Positions 16,063 through 22,972 of a stretch of DNA of 32,184 bases are shown here, piece by piece (position 1 is the stretch's first letter; each line of letters begins with the position of its first letter). Made by a program: the position numbers and the translations under genes. The stretch covers positions 1 to 32,184 of the forward strand of contig CAZSRL010000010.1 in assembly GCA_964609615.1 (NCBI GenBank), given 5' to 3'. This DNA is from CAZSRL01 sp964609615. GTDB lineage: Bacteria > Bacillota_I > Bacilli_A > RF39 > UBA660. Below the pieces are notes generated by a model, which did no database searches, was not told where the DNA came from, and was given only the letters and a program-made list of their open reading frames with translations.

Positions 16063-16290
16063 ATGGTAAAACAGCAATTAAATGAAATAATAAATAAAAA
16101 TGGTAAAGTATTATTTAGATTGTTTGGGGTAAGCTATACCATTGAAAAGATAGATAATAGTTATTATATATATCAAACATATAACAATTTAAGACAAAAA
16201 AAATACACATCATTAGATGATATGTTTAATAGTTATACTATATATAATGAAACTTTAGAAGACAATAAAAGCTTAATTATTTTGAAATGA
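16063..16290 (+). CDS. Small hypothetical protein
   Basis: A 75-residue, mildly basic soluble protein of mixed strand and helix character (LFGVSYTIEKIDNSYYIYQTY in the middle looks like a short beta hairpin). It has a good ribosome-binding site, its own extended -10 promoter and a terminator, so it is a real single-gene unit. No family recognised. It lies between the cytosine methyltransferase and the SpoVT-like regulator. Confidence 0.65.
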   Translation: MVKQQLNEIINKNGKVLFRLFGVSYTIEKIDNSYYIYQTYNNLRQKKYTSLDDMFNSYTIYNETLEDNKSLIILK

Positions 16291-16293
16291 TAA

Positions 16294-16330
16294 GAGGTTA
16301 GTATATATAATTTGTTAGCCTCGTTTTTTT
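16294..16330 (+). terminator. Terminator after the 75-residue gene
   Basis: GAGGTTAG (16294-16301) pairs with TTAGCCTC (16315-16322) with two G-U pairs, followed by seven T residues. Confidence 0.75.
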
Positions 16331-16369
16331 ATTTAATAATTTAATTTTTTGATTTTAAAACAATCTATA

Positions 16370-16408
16370 CGGTGCACCGATGACTTTATTTTTATAACGC
16401 GTTATTAT
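16370..16408 (+). promoter_or_regulatory. Operator-promoter of the SpoVT-like gene
   Basis: The palindrome CGGTGCACCG (16370-16379) directly abuts a weak -35 box ATGACT (16380-16385); a 17-base spacer and TATTAT (16403-16408) follow. The same operator in the same position precedes the promoter at 18233, so one regulator probably controls both. A weak -35 with a site beside it could suit an activator. Confidence 0.7.
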
Positions 16409-16439
16409 TTGATTAGTTAGTAATATTTTGGAGGTAAGT

Positions 16440-16940
16440 ATGAAAGTAAGTGTTGATAATTTAGGCAGAATAGTTATACCTAAAAAGTATAGAGATGAAT
16501 TAAATATAAGTGTAAATAGTAGTATTAATATGATTTTAGACAAAGAAAGTTTGATAATTGAAAACATGTCTAGTGAAGATAAAATAGATTTTTTAAAAAA
16601 ATACTTTATAAATTCTTGGCTTAAAAATAATGATCATACAATATTTATATTAGATAGATCACAAATCAAAGAAATATTAGGTAGAGATAAGATAAAATAT
16701 AGAAATAAATCATTTTCTAAAACGATATATAAAAAAATAAATGATTCGAATTTTAGTTATGAAAGATTGATTAATTTTGAAGTATTTAATAATGATAACG
16801 GCATATATAGTTGTAAACTTCTTAAACTTTATAATAATTTAGGAATAATAGGAGGAATAGTAATACTTGATAATGGAGATATAAATAATAAACAATTAAA
16901 GTTTATATTTGATATAGTGCACAAGTTATGTGAGGTATGA
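16440..16940 (+). CDS. SpoVT/AbrB-like transcriptional regulator
   Basis: A 166-residue DNA-binding protein. Residues 1-47 are an AbrB/MazE-type swapped-hairpin domain (MKVSVDNLGRIVIPKKYRDEL is the hallmark, with the RIVIP core). The remaining 115 residues form a mixed domain with a closing hydrophobic hairpin (GIIGGIVILDNG). The size and two-domain plan match SpoVT, the forespore regulator whose C-terminus is a GAF-like domain; sequence similarity beyond the N-domain is only by appearance. ATG 16440 follows GGAGG (16430-16434). It heads a tight three-gene unit under the CGGTGCACCG operator. Confidence 0.8.
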   Translation: MKVSVDNLGRIVIPKKYRDELNISVNSSINMILDKESLIIENMSSEDKIDFLKKYFINSWLKNNDHTIFILDRSQIKEILGRDKIKYRNKSFSKTIYKKINDSNFSYERLINFEVFNNDNGIYSCKLLKLYNNLGIIGGIVILDNGDINNKQLKFIFDIVHKLCEV

Positions 16941-16941
16941 C

Positions 16942-17184
16942 ATGAAAGAAGAGATTATAAAAAATTATGAAGTAGATAGTTCATTGTTGGTATTAAAAAA
17001 TATATTGCAGATGTATATTCATCATGGAAATACTGATATCAAAAAATTTTATACTGATAGATTTATTACTATAATTAAAATGATTGAAGATATAATAGAA
17101 AAGGATCAATTATGTAACAAAGGCTATAATTTAGAAAATGTTGATTTAATTGGAACATTTATCTATACAAGGGAGATTGAGTAA
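16942..17184 (+). CDS. Small hypothetical protein, second gene of the SpoVT-like unit
   Basis: An 80-residue acidic, helical protein (MKEEIIKNYEVDSS start). The start ATG 16942 lies two bases after the stop of the SpoVT-like gene, with GTGAGGT inside that gene's end as ribosome-binding site, so translation is coupled. No known domain seen. It is similar in size and helical make-up to the next gene and may act with the regulator upstream. Confidence 0.65.
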   Translation: MKEEIIKNYEVDSSLLVLKNILQMYIHHGNTDIKKFYTDRFITIIKMIEDIIEKDQLCNKGYNLENVDLIGTFIYTREIE

Positions 17185-17185
17185 A

Positions 17186-17356
17186 ATGTATAAAAAAATG
17201 ACTTCTGATGGGGAATTTGTTTTTTTTTTATGTAAAATATTTGAAGAGTTTTTGGAAAACTATGAGATAACAGAAGATTATTTATTAAATTATGTAGAAG
17301 CAACTTTTATGATGTTAAAAAAAGATAATTTTGAATTGAATTTTATAGAATTGTAA
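17186..17356 (+). CDS. Small hypothetical protein, third gene of the SpoVT-like unit
   Basis: A 56-residue helical protein rich in Phe, Leu and acidic residues (FFLCKIFEEFLENYEI). ATG 17186 is preferred to an upstream in-frame start because GGGAG (17171-17175) precedes it and the longer form would overlap the previous gene. It begins one base after the stop of the gene before. No family recognised. It is the last gene of the unit; no clear terminator follows at once. Confidence 0.6.
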   Translation: MYKKMTSDGEFVFFLCKIFEEFLENYEITEDYLLNYVEATFMMLKKDNFELNFIEL

Positions 17357-17867
17357 TAAATTATGTAATTATGAACGATATTGGCTAATTTTTAAAATTA
17401 AGAAACATCAAAAAAGTGAAATTAGAATAATAATAATTTTGATAATATAAATGATATTATTATAAGCCGTATGAAAAGAAGTATCAATAAATATAGTTTC
17501 TCCAGCTTTAAAACATTTTTAGATGTTATTGGGGTAGTATTAAACTAACAAATACTAGAATTTGTTAGTTGATAAGATAGAGAGCCTATATTTTTGGTGA
17601 ATAAAAACTATAATGTTTTTGCTATCAATTGTTCAAATACAGTTATAGAAAAATACCGCAGAATTGCTCACATAATGATAAATTTAAACGGTTTAATATT
17701 GCTAACATGCTTTAAATGATACATTTTATTTATAGTAGCTATTTCTATGTTTGTTGATGGAGAAAATAAAAGTAAGTTTTCTAAGTTTATACATAGTGGT
17801 TTAACACAAGTCTTGGCACTTTAATAGTATTGCATAAAGTTTAAAACTTGGTTTTAAAAGAAAAAAT
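17357..17867. other. Gene-poor stretch with decayed coding traces
   Basis: No intact gene is seen. An 11-bp perfect inverted repeat (17543-17553 with 17560-17570, six-base loop, no T run) could be an operator. A short frame at 17472-17549 codes for 25 residues without a convincing ribosome-binding site. The stretch at 17576-17821 is listed separately as a broken frame. Confidence 0.5.
17576..17821 (+). pseudogene. Broken small reading frame, origin unknown
   Basis: From 17576 the frame reads 47 plausible residues (including NTVIEKYRRIAHIMI), meets one in-frame TGA, and continues with about 33 protein-like residues (including FVDGENKSKFSKFIHSG) before two stops. There is no start with a ribosome-binding site. 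It may be the remains of a gene lost during rearrangement of the element; the family is not recognised. Confidence 0.3.
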
Positions 17868-17915
17868 AAATAAAGTAAAGATTTTATATTTGATTATAAA
17901 ATCTTTACTTTATTT
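17868..17915. terminator. Strong bidirectional terminator beside the XRE gene
   Basis: A 21-bp perfect stem (17868-17888 with 17895-17915) and a six-base loop, AT-rich at both ends. It lies 13 bases past the stop of the minus-strand XRE gene and also faces the region to its left. Confidence 0.8.
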
Positions 17916-17927
17916 TATGTGTAAATA

Positions 17928-18167
17928 TTAATAGTCTAATTTATCTATCTTGAAGTATTCCCTATCATAAAAGTTAATTAATTCGATATTTAAACCTTTA
18001 CAGATTTTTAAAATTATGAGGTAACTAAAATTTTTACTTCTATCTGATATAATATCTGCTAAGGTTGATGTTGGAATAGCACTTAATTCGGCTAATTTAT
18101 TAATAGAATACTCTCTTTCTTCGCACAATTCATAAATTCTTCTTATTATAGCCTTTTTATATAACAT
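17928..18167 (-). CDS. XRE-family helix-turn-helix regulator
   Basis: A 79-residue single-domain DNA-binding protein of the Cro/C1 type. The helix-turn-helix is residues 18-45 (EYSINKLAELSAIPTSTLADI), followed by the usual short third helix and NFSYLIILKICKGLNIEL. The start is set by GAGGTG eight bases before the ATG at 18167; a longer reading to 18521 crosses the divergent promoter and is not credible. It is divergent from the membrane gene at 18301, and the CGGTGAACCG site lies in the gap between them, so it is the most likely binder of that operator. Confidence 0.85.
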   Translation of the reverse strand: MLYKKAIIRRIYELCEEREYSINKLAELSAIPTSTLADIISDRSKNFSYLIILKICKGLNIELINFYDREYFKIDKLDY

Positions 18168-18222
18168 TAACATCACCTCTAAATACAAGTAAATATTATC
18201 AAAGAAAACATCAAAATATTTA

Positions 18223-18261
18223 CGGTGAACCGTTGACATTGCGATAATTAAGATGTAATAT
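18223..18261 (+). promoter_or_regulatory. Operator-promoter of the small membrane protein gene
   Basis: CGGTGAACCG (18223-18232) directly abuts a consensus -35 TTGACA (18233-18238); a 17-base spacer and TAATAT (18256-18261) follow. This is the same operator geometry as at 16370. On the other strand an extended -10 (TGATAATAT, plus 18195-18203) could drive the XRE gene. Confidence 0.75.
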
Positions 18262-18300
18262 GTAGTTGTGAGAAAAATAATTATTGCTAGGTGGGTATAT

Positions 18301-18513
18301 ATGGAGCAAATAAAGGAAAAGTATAATTTAATATTATTAATTTCAGAGTTTATGATTGGGGCTGTTTTTACAATTTTTGGATTTTTTATTTTGCCTATAT
18401 GTATATTATTACTGATTATTGGTTTAGTATTATTATTTACAGGAGTAGTAGATATTATTGTAAAGATAACAGTTAAAGAAAATGGCAAAGTGATAGGTAA
18501 TTGTAATGAATAG
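18301..18513 (+). CDS. Small membrane protein
   Basis: A 70-residue protein with two membrane helices (about residues 10-30 and 33-53) separated by a tight turn containing Pro, and a short polar C-terminus (KENGKVIGNCNE). ATG 18301 follows AGGTGG (18290-18295). It is divergent from, and probably controlled by, the XRE regulator. Small two-helix proteins beside an XRE gene can be toxins, immunity proteins or stress sensors; nothing here decides between these. Confidence 0.7.
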   Translation: MEQIKEKYNLILLISEFMIGAVFTIFGFFILPICILLLIIGLVLLFTGVVDIIVKITVKENGKVIGNCNE

Positions 18514-18579
18514 TGTATCACTTATAAAATTTATGAATAAATTTTTGTTGATATGAAACGCAAATTAGCCGCTACATTG

Positions 18580-18607
18580 TTGTTTAATTAGTATTTTTAT
18601 GTATAAT
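18580..18607 (+). promoter_or_regulatory. Promoter of the LysR gene
   Basis: TTGTTT (18580-18585), a 16-base spacer and TATAAT (18602-18607). The predicted start near 18614 lies after the in-frame ATG at 18599, which supports ATG 18626 as the true start. Confidence 0.6.
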
Positions 18608-18625
18608 AAACAAAAAGAGGAATTT

Positions 18626-19522
18626 ATGGAAAATAACGAAAACTTGGTGGATTTATCACTATATAAATTATTTTATTTGGTTTGCCAAACAGGAAGTTTT
18701 TCAAAAACAGCAAAGTTATTAAATTTGACACAACCGAGTGTAAGCTATAATATAAAGAAACTAGAAGATGAATTAGAAACAAACCTTTTTGATAGAGGTA
18801 ATGGAATCACTATGACACCAGAGGCAGAAGAACTATTGCCCTATGTTGAAGAAGCACTTAATAGTATAAAAAATGGAGAAAGAAAAATTAGTGATTTGGT
18901 AAACATGAGGAGAGGGCAAATAACAATTGGTGTTCCATCGCATGTTGGAGTTTTTTTATTAACAGATATTTTAAAAAAATTTACCATTAACTATCCTAAT
19001 ATAAAAATAGAAGTAATATGCAAATCAACAAAAGAATTGTTCAAATTATTAAATATTAAAAAATTGGATATATTAATAGATAGTTCTCCACTAGAAGAAA
19101 ATACAATTGATTTTGTTGTTAAACGGATAGCAAAAGAAAAGTGTGCTTTTGCATGCAATTGTAATAATCAAGTTTTATTGAATAGAAAAGTTGATTTAAA
19201 TGAAATTAATAATTTTCCTATGATTGTTCCTTTAAAGACATCAGGAAGTACAAAGGAATTAGCTAAAGTATTCCATAAACACAAAATTATTTTTGAGCCA
19301 AGTTATGAAATAGCAACTAGTGATATGATTGCTGAAATGGTAGATCAAGAAATTGGAATTGGATTTTTATTTGAGAAAACAATAGAAAAATATCCTAATT
19401 TAAGAAAGATTGATGTAAATTGTTTTTTACCTGAATTTGATATATTTTTGTTGTACAAAGATCATTTGTTATCTACAACAGCACAAGAATTTATAAGGTT
19501 TATGAACAGAAAAAACATATAA
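18626..19522 (+). CDS. LysR-family transcriptional regulator
   Basis: A 298-residue LysR regulator. The winged helix-turn-helix is at residues 9-66 (YKLFYLVCQTGSFSKTAKLLNLTQPSVSYNIKKLEDEL). The effector domain from about residue 90 starts RRGQITIGVPSHVGVFLL and is complete. ATG 18626 is chosen over ATG 18599 because GAGG sits six bases before it. It precedes the five-gene radical SAM/nucleoside operon on the same strand, and LysR proteins typically control the adjacent genes with a metabolite as co-inducer, so that operon is the expected target. Confidence 0.93.
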   Translation: MENNENLVDLSLYKLFYLVCQTGSFSKTAKLLNLTQPSVSYNIKKLEDELETNLFDRGNGITMTPEAEELLPYVEEALNSIKNGERKISDLVNMRRGQITIGVPSHVGVFLLTDILKKFTINYPNIKIEVICKSTKELFKLLNIKKLDILIDSSPLEENTIDFVVKRIAKEKCAFACNCNNQVLLNRKVDLNEINNFPMIVPLKTSGSTKELAKVFHKHKIIFEPSYEIATSDMIAEMVDQEIGIGFLFEKTIEKYPNLRKIDVNCFLPEFDIFLLYKDHLLSTTAQEFIRFMNRKNI

Positions 19523-19535
19523 AAAAAATTTATAT

Positions 19536-19576
19536 GCACTATAAAAGCAATTTAATTGTTTTATAGTGCTTTTTTT
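19536..19576 (+). terminator. Terminator after the LysR gene
   Basis: GCACTATAAAA (19536-19546) pairs perfectly with TTTTATAGTGC (19559-19569), followed by seven T residues. The hairpin overlaps the -35 region of the next operon and could double as a LysR operator. Confidence 0.88.
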
Positions 19577-19584
19577 AATATAAT
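19556..19584 (+). promoter_or_regulatory. Promoter of the radical SAM/nucleoside operon
   Basis: TTGTTT (19556-19561), a 17-base spacer and TATAAT (19579-19584), with transcription starting near 19591, only 14 bases before the first gene. The -35 box lies in the right arm of the upstream inverted repeat. Confidence 0.6.
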
Positions 19585-19604
19585 ACTAAACGAGGTGAGA
19601 AAAA

Positions 19605-20681
19605 ATGACTAAATTTAATGTTGGTTGGGGAATAACTAATTCTTGTAATATGAATTGTCAATTTTGTTATAGCAAGGATACTAGACACAGTACTAAAAAT
19701 ACAACTTTAAAAGATTGGATTCAATTCATAGATGAAAATTATAAATATATTGATTCAATTAATTATGGAACTGGAGAAAATGCACTTAGTGATGATTTTT
19801 TTAAATTTATACTATATGTTAGAGAAAAGTATCCATCAATAACGCAGTCGTTAACTTCGAATGGATATATTTATGAAAGAGTAAGTAAAGATCAAAAATT
19901 ATATGAAATTTATAAAAAATGTATAGACGAAGTTGATGTTTCTTTAGATTTTGCAAACGAAGATAAACATAATTATTTCAGAGGTCAACCTAAGGCATAC
20001 AATTGGGCTATTAATACATTGAAGATGTTACAAAAAGATAAAAAGACATCAACTATTGTTTTTGTAGGATTTGATGCAACAATGTCACATGATAATATAG
20101 ATGGTTTATTCGAAATAGCAAAAAAGTACGATGCTTTAATAAGATTAAATATATATAGGCCTGTAAGTGATAATGAAGAAATAAATAAAAAATTTATTTT
20201 AAGTTATAATACTTTAATTGATACGCTTGAGTATATTTACAAAAAATATAAAGTTGTTACTTTGAGTGATGTTTTACTTGGAAATATTTATACTAGAGGA
20301 AGTAATATAAAAGAAAATACCGGGATTGATAGTATTAGAATATTACCGGATGGTAGTATATGCCCTTCCACATATTTAATTTCAGAAAATTTTAGAAACA
20401 AATATAATATCAAACAAAAGAACATTTTATCAAAAATTAAATTTGAAGATTTTGTAGAAGCTCCTGTACCTAAAGAATGTTTTGAGTGTAAATTGAAAGA
20501 GCAATGTAAGGGTGGAGTGTATGATAGAAGAATGTTGTGGTATAAAACTTTAAGTGAAAGAGATCCATATTGCCCATTTAGAAATGATGATGATTTAAAT
20601 AAAGAACAATTTAAGATATTAAAAAGAAAAAGGGTATCAGTACATGACGGATATTTACCAACGATGTTCTTTAAAAATTAA
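19605..20681 (+). CDS. Radical SAM protein with SPASM-like C-terminus
   Basis: A 358-residue radical SAM enzyme. The [4Fe-4S] motif CNMNCQFC is at residues 14-21, very close to the N-terminus. The later strand reads YGTGENAL in place of the common GGEP. After a TIM-barrel of about 210 residues the C-terminus has clustered cysteines (SICPS, then CFECKLKEQC, then YCPF), the pattern of a SPASM/twitch domain that holds extra Fe-S clusters. Such enzymes modify peptides, proteins or small molecules. No precursor peptide or PqqD-like carrier is seen nearby. First gene of the operon, behind GAGGTGAG. Confidence 0.9.
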   Translation: MTKFNVGWGITNSCNMNCQFCYSKDTRHSTKNTTLKDWIQFIDENYKYIDSINYGTGENALSDDFFKFILYVREKYPSITQSLTSNGYIYERVSKDQKLYEIYKKCIDEVDVSLDFANEDKHNYFRGQPKAYNWAINTLKMLQKDKKTSTIVFVGFDATMSHDNIDGLFEIAKKYDALIRLNIYRPVSDNEEINKKFILSYNTLIDTLEYIYKKYKVVTLSDVLLGNIYTRGSNIKENTGIDSIRILPDGSICPSTYLISENFRNKYNIKQKNILSKIKFEDFVEAPVPKECFECKLKEQCKGGVYDRRMLWYKTLSERDPYCPFRNDDDLNKEQFKILKRKRVSVHDGYLPTMFFKN

Positions 20682-20698
20682 AATAAAGGAGATTAACT

Positions 20699-21538
20699 AT
20701 GATAAATGATTTTAAACCAGAAATTGCAATAATAATGAGAAGTGATGAAGTAATTAAAAATTTTAATTTAAAAAGAGTAACTATAAATACTTCATATGGA
20801 CCTGTACATAGATGTTATATAGGAAAAATATATTCTGTCCCTATTCTTATAATATATGGTAGATTCAATGGGGAAAAGGTTCCATCCAATCAAATCAATT
20901 TTCAACAAACGATTGAAGCTGTAAAAAATTCAGGTGCAAAGAAATTAGTAGGTACATTTGTTGTTGGTGGAATTAATCCTAAAATGCCGCAAGGTAGTGT
21001 TTACATATTGGGAGATTTTGTGGGAACTGGTGGCTACAGTATTGACTGGAATCAAAATACATCATTTCATAATGCTGAAATGTTCGAGCCATTTTGTAAT
21101 GTTTTGACAAAAAAATTATGTGAAGCAGGTAAAAAAATGAATTTTCCTGTTACTGAAAATGCTACTTATGTTTCTTTTTATGGATATCCCAGAATAGAAA
21201 CAAAAGCTGAGTTGGAGTTTTATAACAAAATGGGTTGGGATATTGTTGGACAAACATGTGATCCGGAAGCAACATTTGCAAGATTAAATCAAATATGTTA
21301 TGCGGGAATAGCTGTACAAATTGATGATCCTAGTGGTAGGGCCGATTATATTAATGATTTAAAAGAAAAAAGAAATTCATCAGCTTATGTTGAAGATATA
21401 AAATCATGTAGAAAAAGGACAACAAAACTAATCTTACAATTTTTAAAGGATTATAAAAGTTATGAATGTGATGTTTGTTCAAAAATGGCGAGAAAAAACA
21501 AAAATTTTAGAGAATTTCCTGAAGAATTTTATGAGTGA
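20699..21538 (+). CDS. MTA/purine nucleoside phosphorylase family protein
   Basis: A 279-residue member of the type II nucleoside phosphorylase family (MtnP/PunA/MTAP). Signs: MRSDEV near the start, VGTFVVGGINPKMPQGSVY (counterpart of the family's GSL..I.PGD), the phosphate- and ribose-side stretch YVSFYGYPRIETKAELEFY, and MGWDIVGQTCDPEATFARL..CYAG (counterpart of GMT..PE..LARE..lCYa). In MTAP relatives these bind methylthioribose and base. A likely role beside two radical SAM enzymes is to split 5'-deoxyadenosine or methylthioadenosine; a biosynthetic nucleoside is equally possible. Starts 17 bases after the first gene. Confidence 0.85.
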   Translation: MINDFKPEIAIIMRSDEVIKNFNLKRVTINTSYGPVHRCYIGKIYSVPILIIYGRFNGEKVPSNQINFQQTIEAVKNSGAKKLVGTFVVGGINPKMPQGSVYILGDFVGTGGYSIDWNQNTSFHNAEMFEPFCNVLTKKLCEAGKKMNFPVTENATYVSFYGYPRIETKAELEFYNKMGWDIVGQTCDPEATFARLNQICYAGIAVQIDDPSGRADYINDLKEKRNSSAYVEDIKSCRKRTTKLILQFLKDYKSYECDVCSKMARKNKNFREFPEEFYE

Positions 21539-21549
21539 GGTGATGGGAC

Positions 21550-22002
21550 ATGAAAGTATTTTTAGCGATTCCATATTCTCAGTTGTGTGATGAAAGCTAT
21601 GAAGTAAAGGCTGAGTATAAAGAGTTTTTTACAAAATTAACAAATGAATTAAAAAAAATTAGTTGTGACTATTTTTTGGCACATGAGAGAGAAAAGTGGG
21701 GAAAAATTTATAGTTCAGCAGAAGAAAGTGCATCCATTGATTTTGAAACAATAAAAAGTGTTGATTTAGTATGTGCAATACCAGGAGTGCCCAGTTCTGG
21801 TGGTGTTCATGTGGAAATGGGTTGGGCTTCCGCCAATAAGAGAGAAATGATAATTTTTTTAAAAAATGGATATTCATATTCTCCGATGGTTACCGGAATA
21901 CATTGTTTGACTGAAGTTAATTATGTTTATTATAATCAAGATTACAGTGACGAACTTATAGAATTGATTATGAATTCAATAAAAAATGTTGAAAGGAGGT
22001 AA
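21550..22002 (+). CDS. Nucleoside 2-deoxyribosyltransferase-like protein
   Basis: A 150-residue protein of the nucleoside 2-deoxyribosyltransferase/DNPH1-like fold. It begins MKVFLAIPYS, has the typical nucleotide-side Asp strand (KSVDLVCAIPG), and carries GGVHVEMGWA, where the Glu (about residue 88) matches the family's catalytic nucleophile position. Enzymes of this fold exchange bases between deoxynucleosides or hydrolyse N-glycosidic bonds of nucleotides. The gene starts 11 bases after the phosphorylase-like gene, with GAGGTG overlapping that gene's stop. Its own stop overlaps the ribosome-binding site of the next gene, so expression is tightly coupled. Confidence 0.85.
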   Translation: MKVFLAIPYSQLCDESYEVKAEYKEFFTKLTNELKKISCDYFLAHEREKWGKIYSSAEESASIDFETIKSVDLVCAIPGVPSSGGVHVEMGWASANKREMIIFLKNGYSYSPMVTGIHCLTEVNYVYYNQDYSDELIELIMNSIKNVERR

Positions 22003-22006
22003 TATC

Positions 22007-22972
22007 ATGATGCATGAAATAAAACTTGCAATTAAAAATTATGCGGTATTGAGAATTTATACTAGTTCGGAGCAATTAAAAAATAAACTAACTCAAAAAA
22101 ATTCATCAATTATAAGAACTATACCAATAACTGAAATCACATGTACTGATGTTGATAAAAATGATATTGTTTATAAGGATGCAATTATACTAAATAATAG
22201 CGAAAAGAATAACATGTATTATGATGAAAATTATAATGTTTCTATTTTGAATGCTGATGAAAAAAGAGTAAGGTTTCCAGATATTGTCTATATAAGTTTA
22301 GCAATGTTCTCTAAAATATTAGCAACGAATGAAAAATATTTTTTACATAGTTCTTCGTTAGCACACCCTTCAAATAATGGTTTTGTCTTAGTTGGAGATG
22401 CTAATGCTGGAAAGACTAGTTTAGCCTATGAGTTAATGTCGAAACATAATTGTAAACTTATTTCTAATGATCATTCTATTATTGGATTAGAAGATGGGAA
22501 GCCTATGATATTGGGCGGAACAAAAGAAATTCAAATGAGATTGGGAGCAATCGAACTCTATTTTCCTGATTTATATGATAAAATTAATATTGAATCTGAT
22601 GATAAATGGAATAAAAAATTAGTTGTTAATGAGTTTATAGATAAAAAACAAATACTTGATGAGCATAATGATAAAGTACCATTAACAAATGTGTTTAGTA
22701 TAAGTACAGCTAATTCAGGAGAAACATTTATTAGACAGAAAGATAGAATTGATGAGTTTTTATTTTTATATGAAAGTATGTCAAGAATAATAAAAGGAAC
22801 TTATCATTATATCACAGGTTTTGATTATCCTATGCCATCCATGGAAGATGAGAAAACATTAGTACAATTAAGTGAGCTATGTAAAATTATTGCTGAAGAA
22901 TGTAATGTTAGCGAGGCTAAAGGTTCAATCAATGAACTTGCGAAAGTGTTGGTAAGGAAACATGAAAGCTAA
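22007..22972 (+). CDS. HprK-like P-loop kinase/ATPase
   Basis: A 321-residue protein. The N-terminal 110 residues are of unknown type; then FVLVGDANAGKTSLAYEL (127-144) is a Walker A motif in the context of HPr kinase/PEP-carboxykinase-fold proteins, followed by KLISNDHSII (counterpart of the acidic LvaDD of HprK) and a helical C-terminus. True HPr kinase has a different N-domain and a capsid-like signature not seen here. Relatives of this type occur in peptide and lasso-peptide clusters as kinases; the substrate here is unknown. ATG 22007 follows AAGGAGG. It overlaps the next gene by 11 bases. Confidence 0.8.
   Translation: MMHEIKLAIKNYAVLRIYTSSEQLKNKLTQKNSSIIRTIPITEITCTDVDKNDIVYKDAIILNNSEKNNMYYDENYNVSILNADEKRVRFPDIVYISLAMFSKILATNEKYFLHSSSLAHPSNNGFVLVGDANAGKTSLAYELMSKHNCKLISNDHSIIGLEDGKPMILGGTKEIQMRLGAIELYFPDLYDKINIESDDKWNKKLVVNEFIDKKQILDEHNDKVPLTNVFSISTANSGETFIRQKDRIDEFLFLYESMSRIIKGTYHYITGFDYPMPSMEDEKTLVQLSELCKIIAEECNVSEAKGSINELAKVLVRKHES

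Noticed and set aside
17868..17915. End of an insertion sequence (21-bp inverted repeat)
   Set aside because: The arms are only six bases apart, lie just past the XRE stop codon and form one hairpin, as expected of a terminator; no transposase is present.
18168..18521. Long N-terminal extension of the XRE gene
   Set aside because: It crosses the divergent operator-promoter and the gene at 18301. A ribosome-binding site directly before the ATG at 18167 gives a normal-sized XRE protein.
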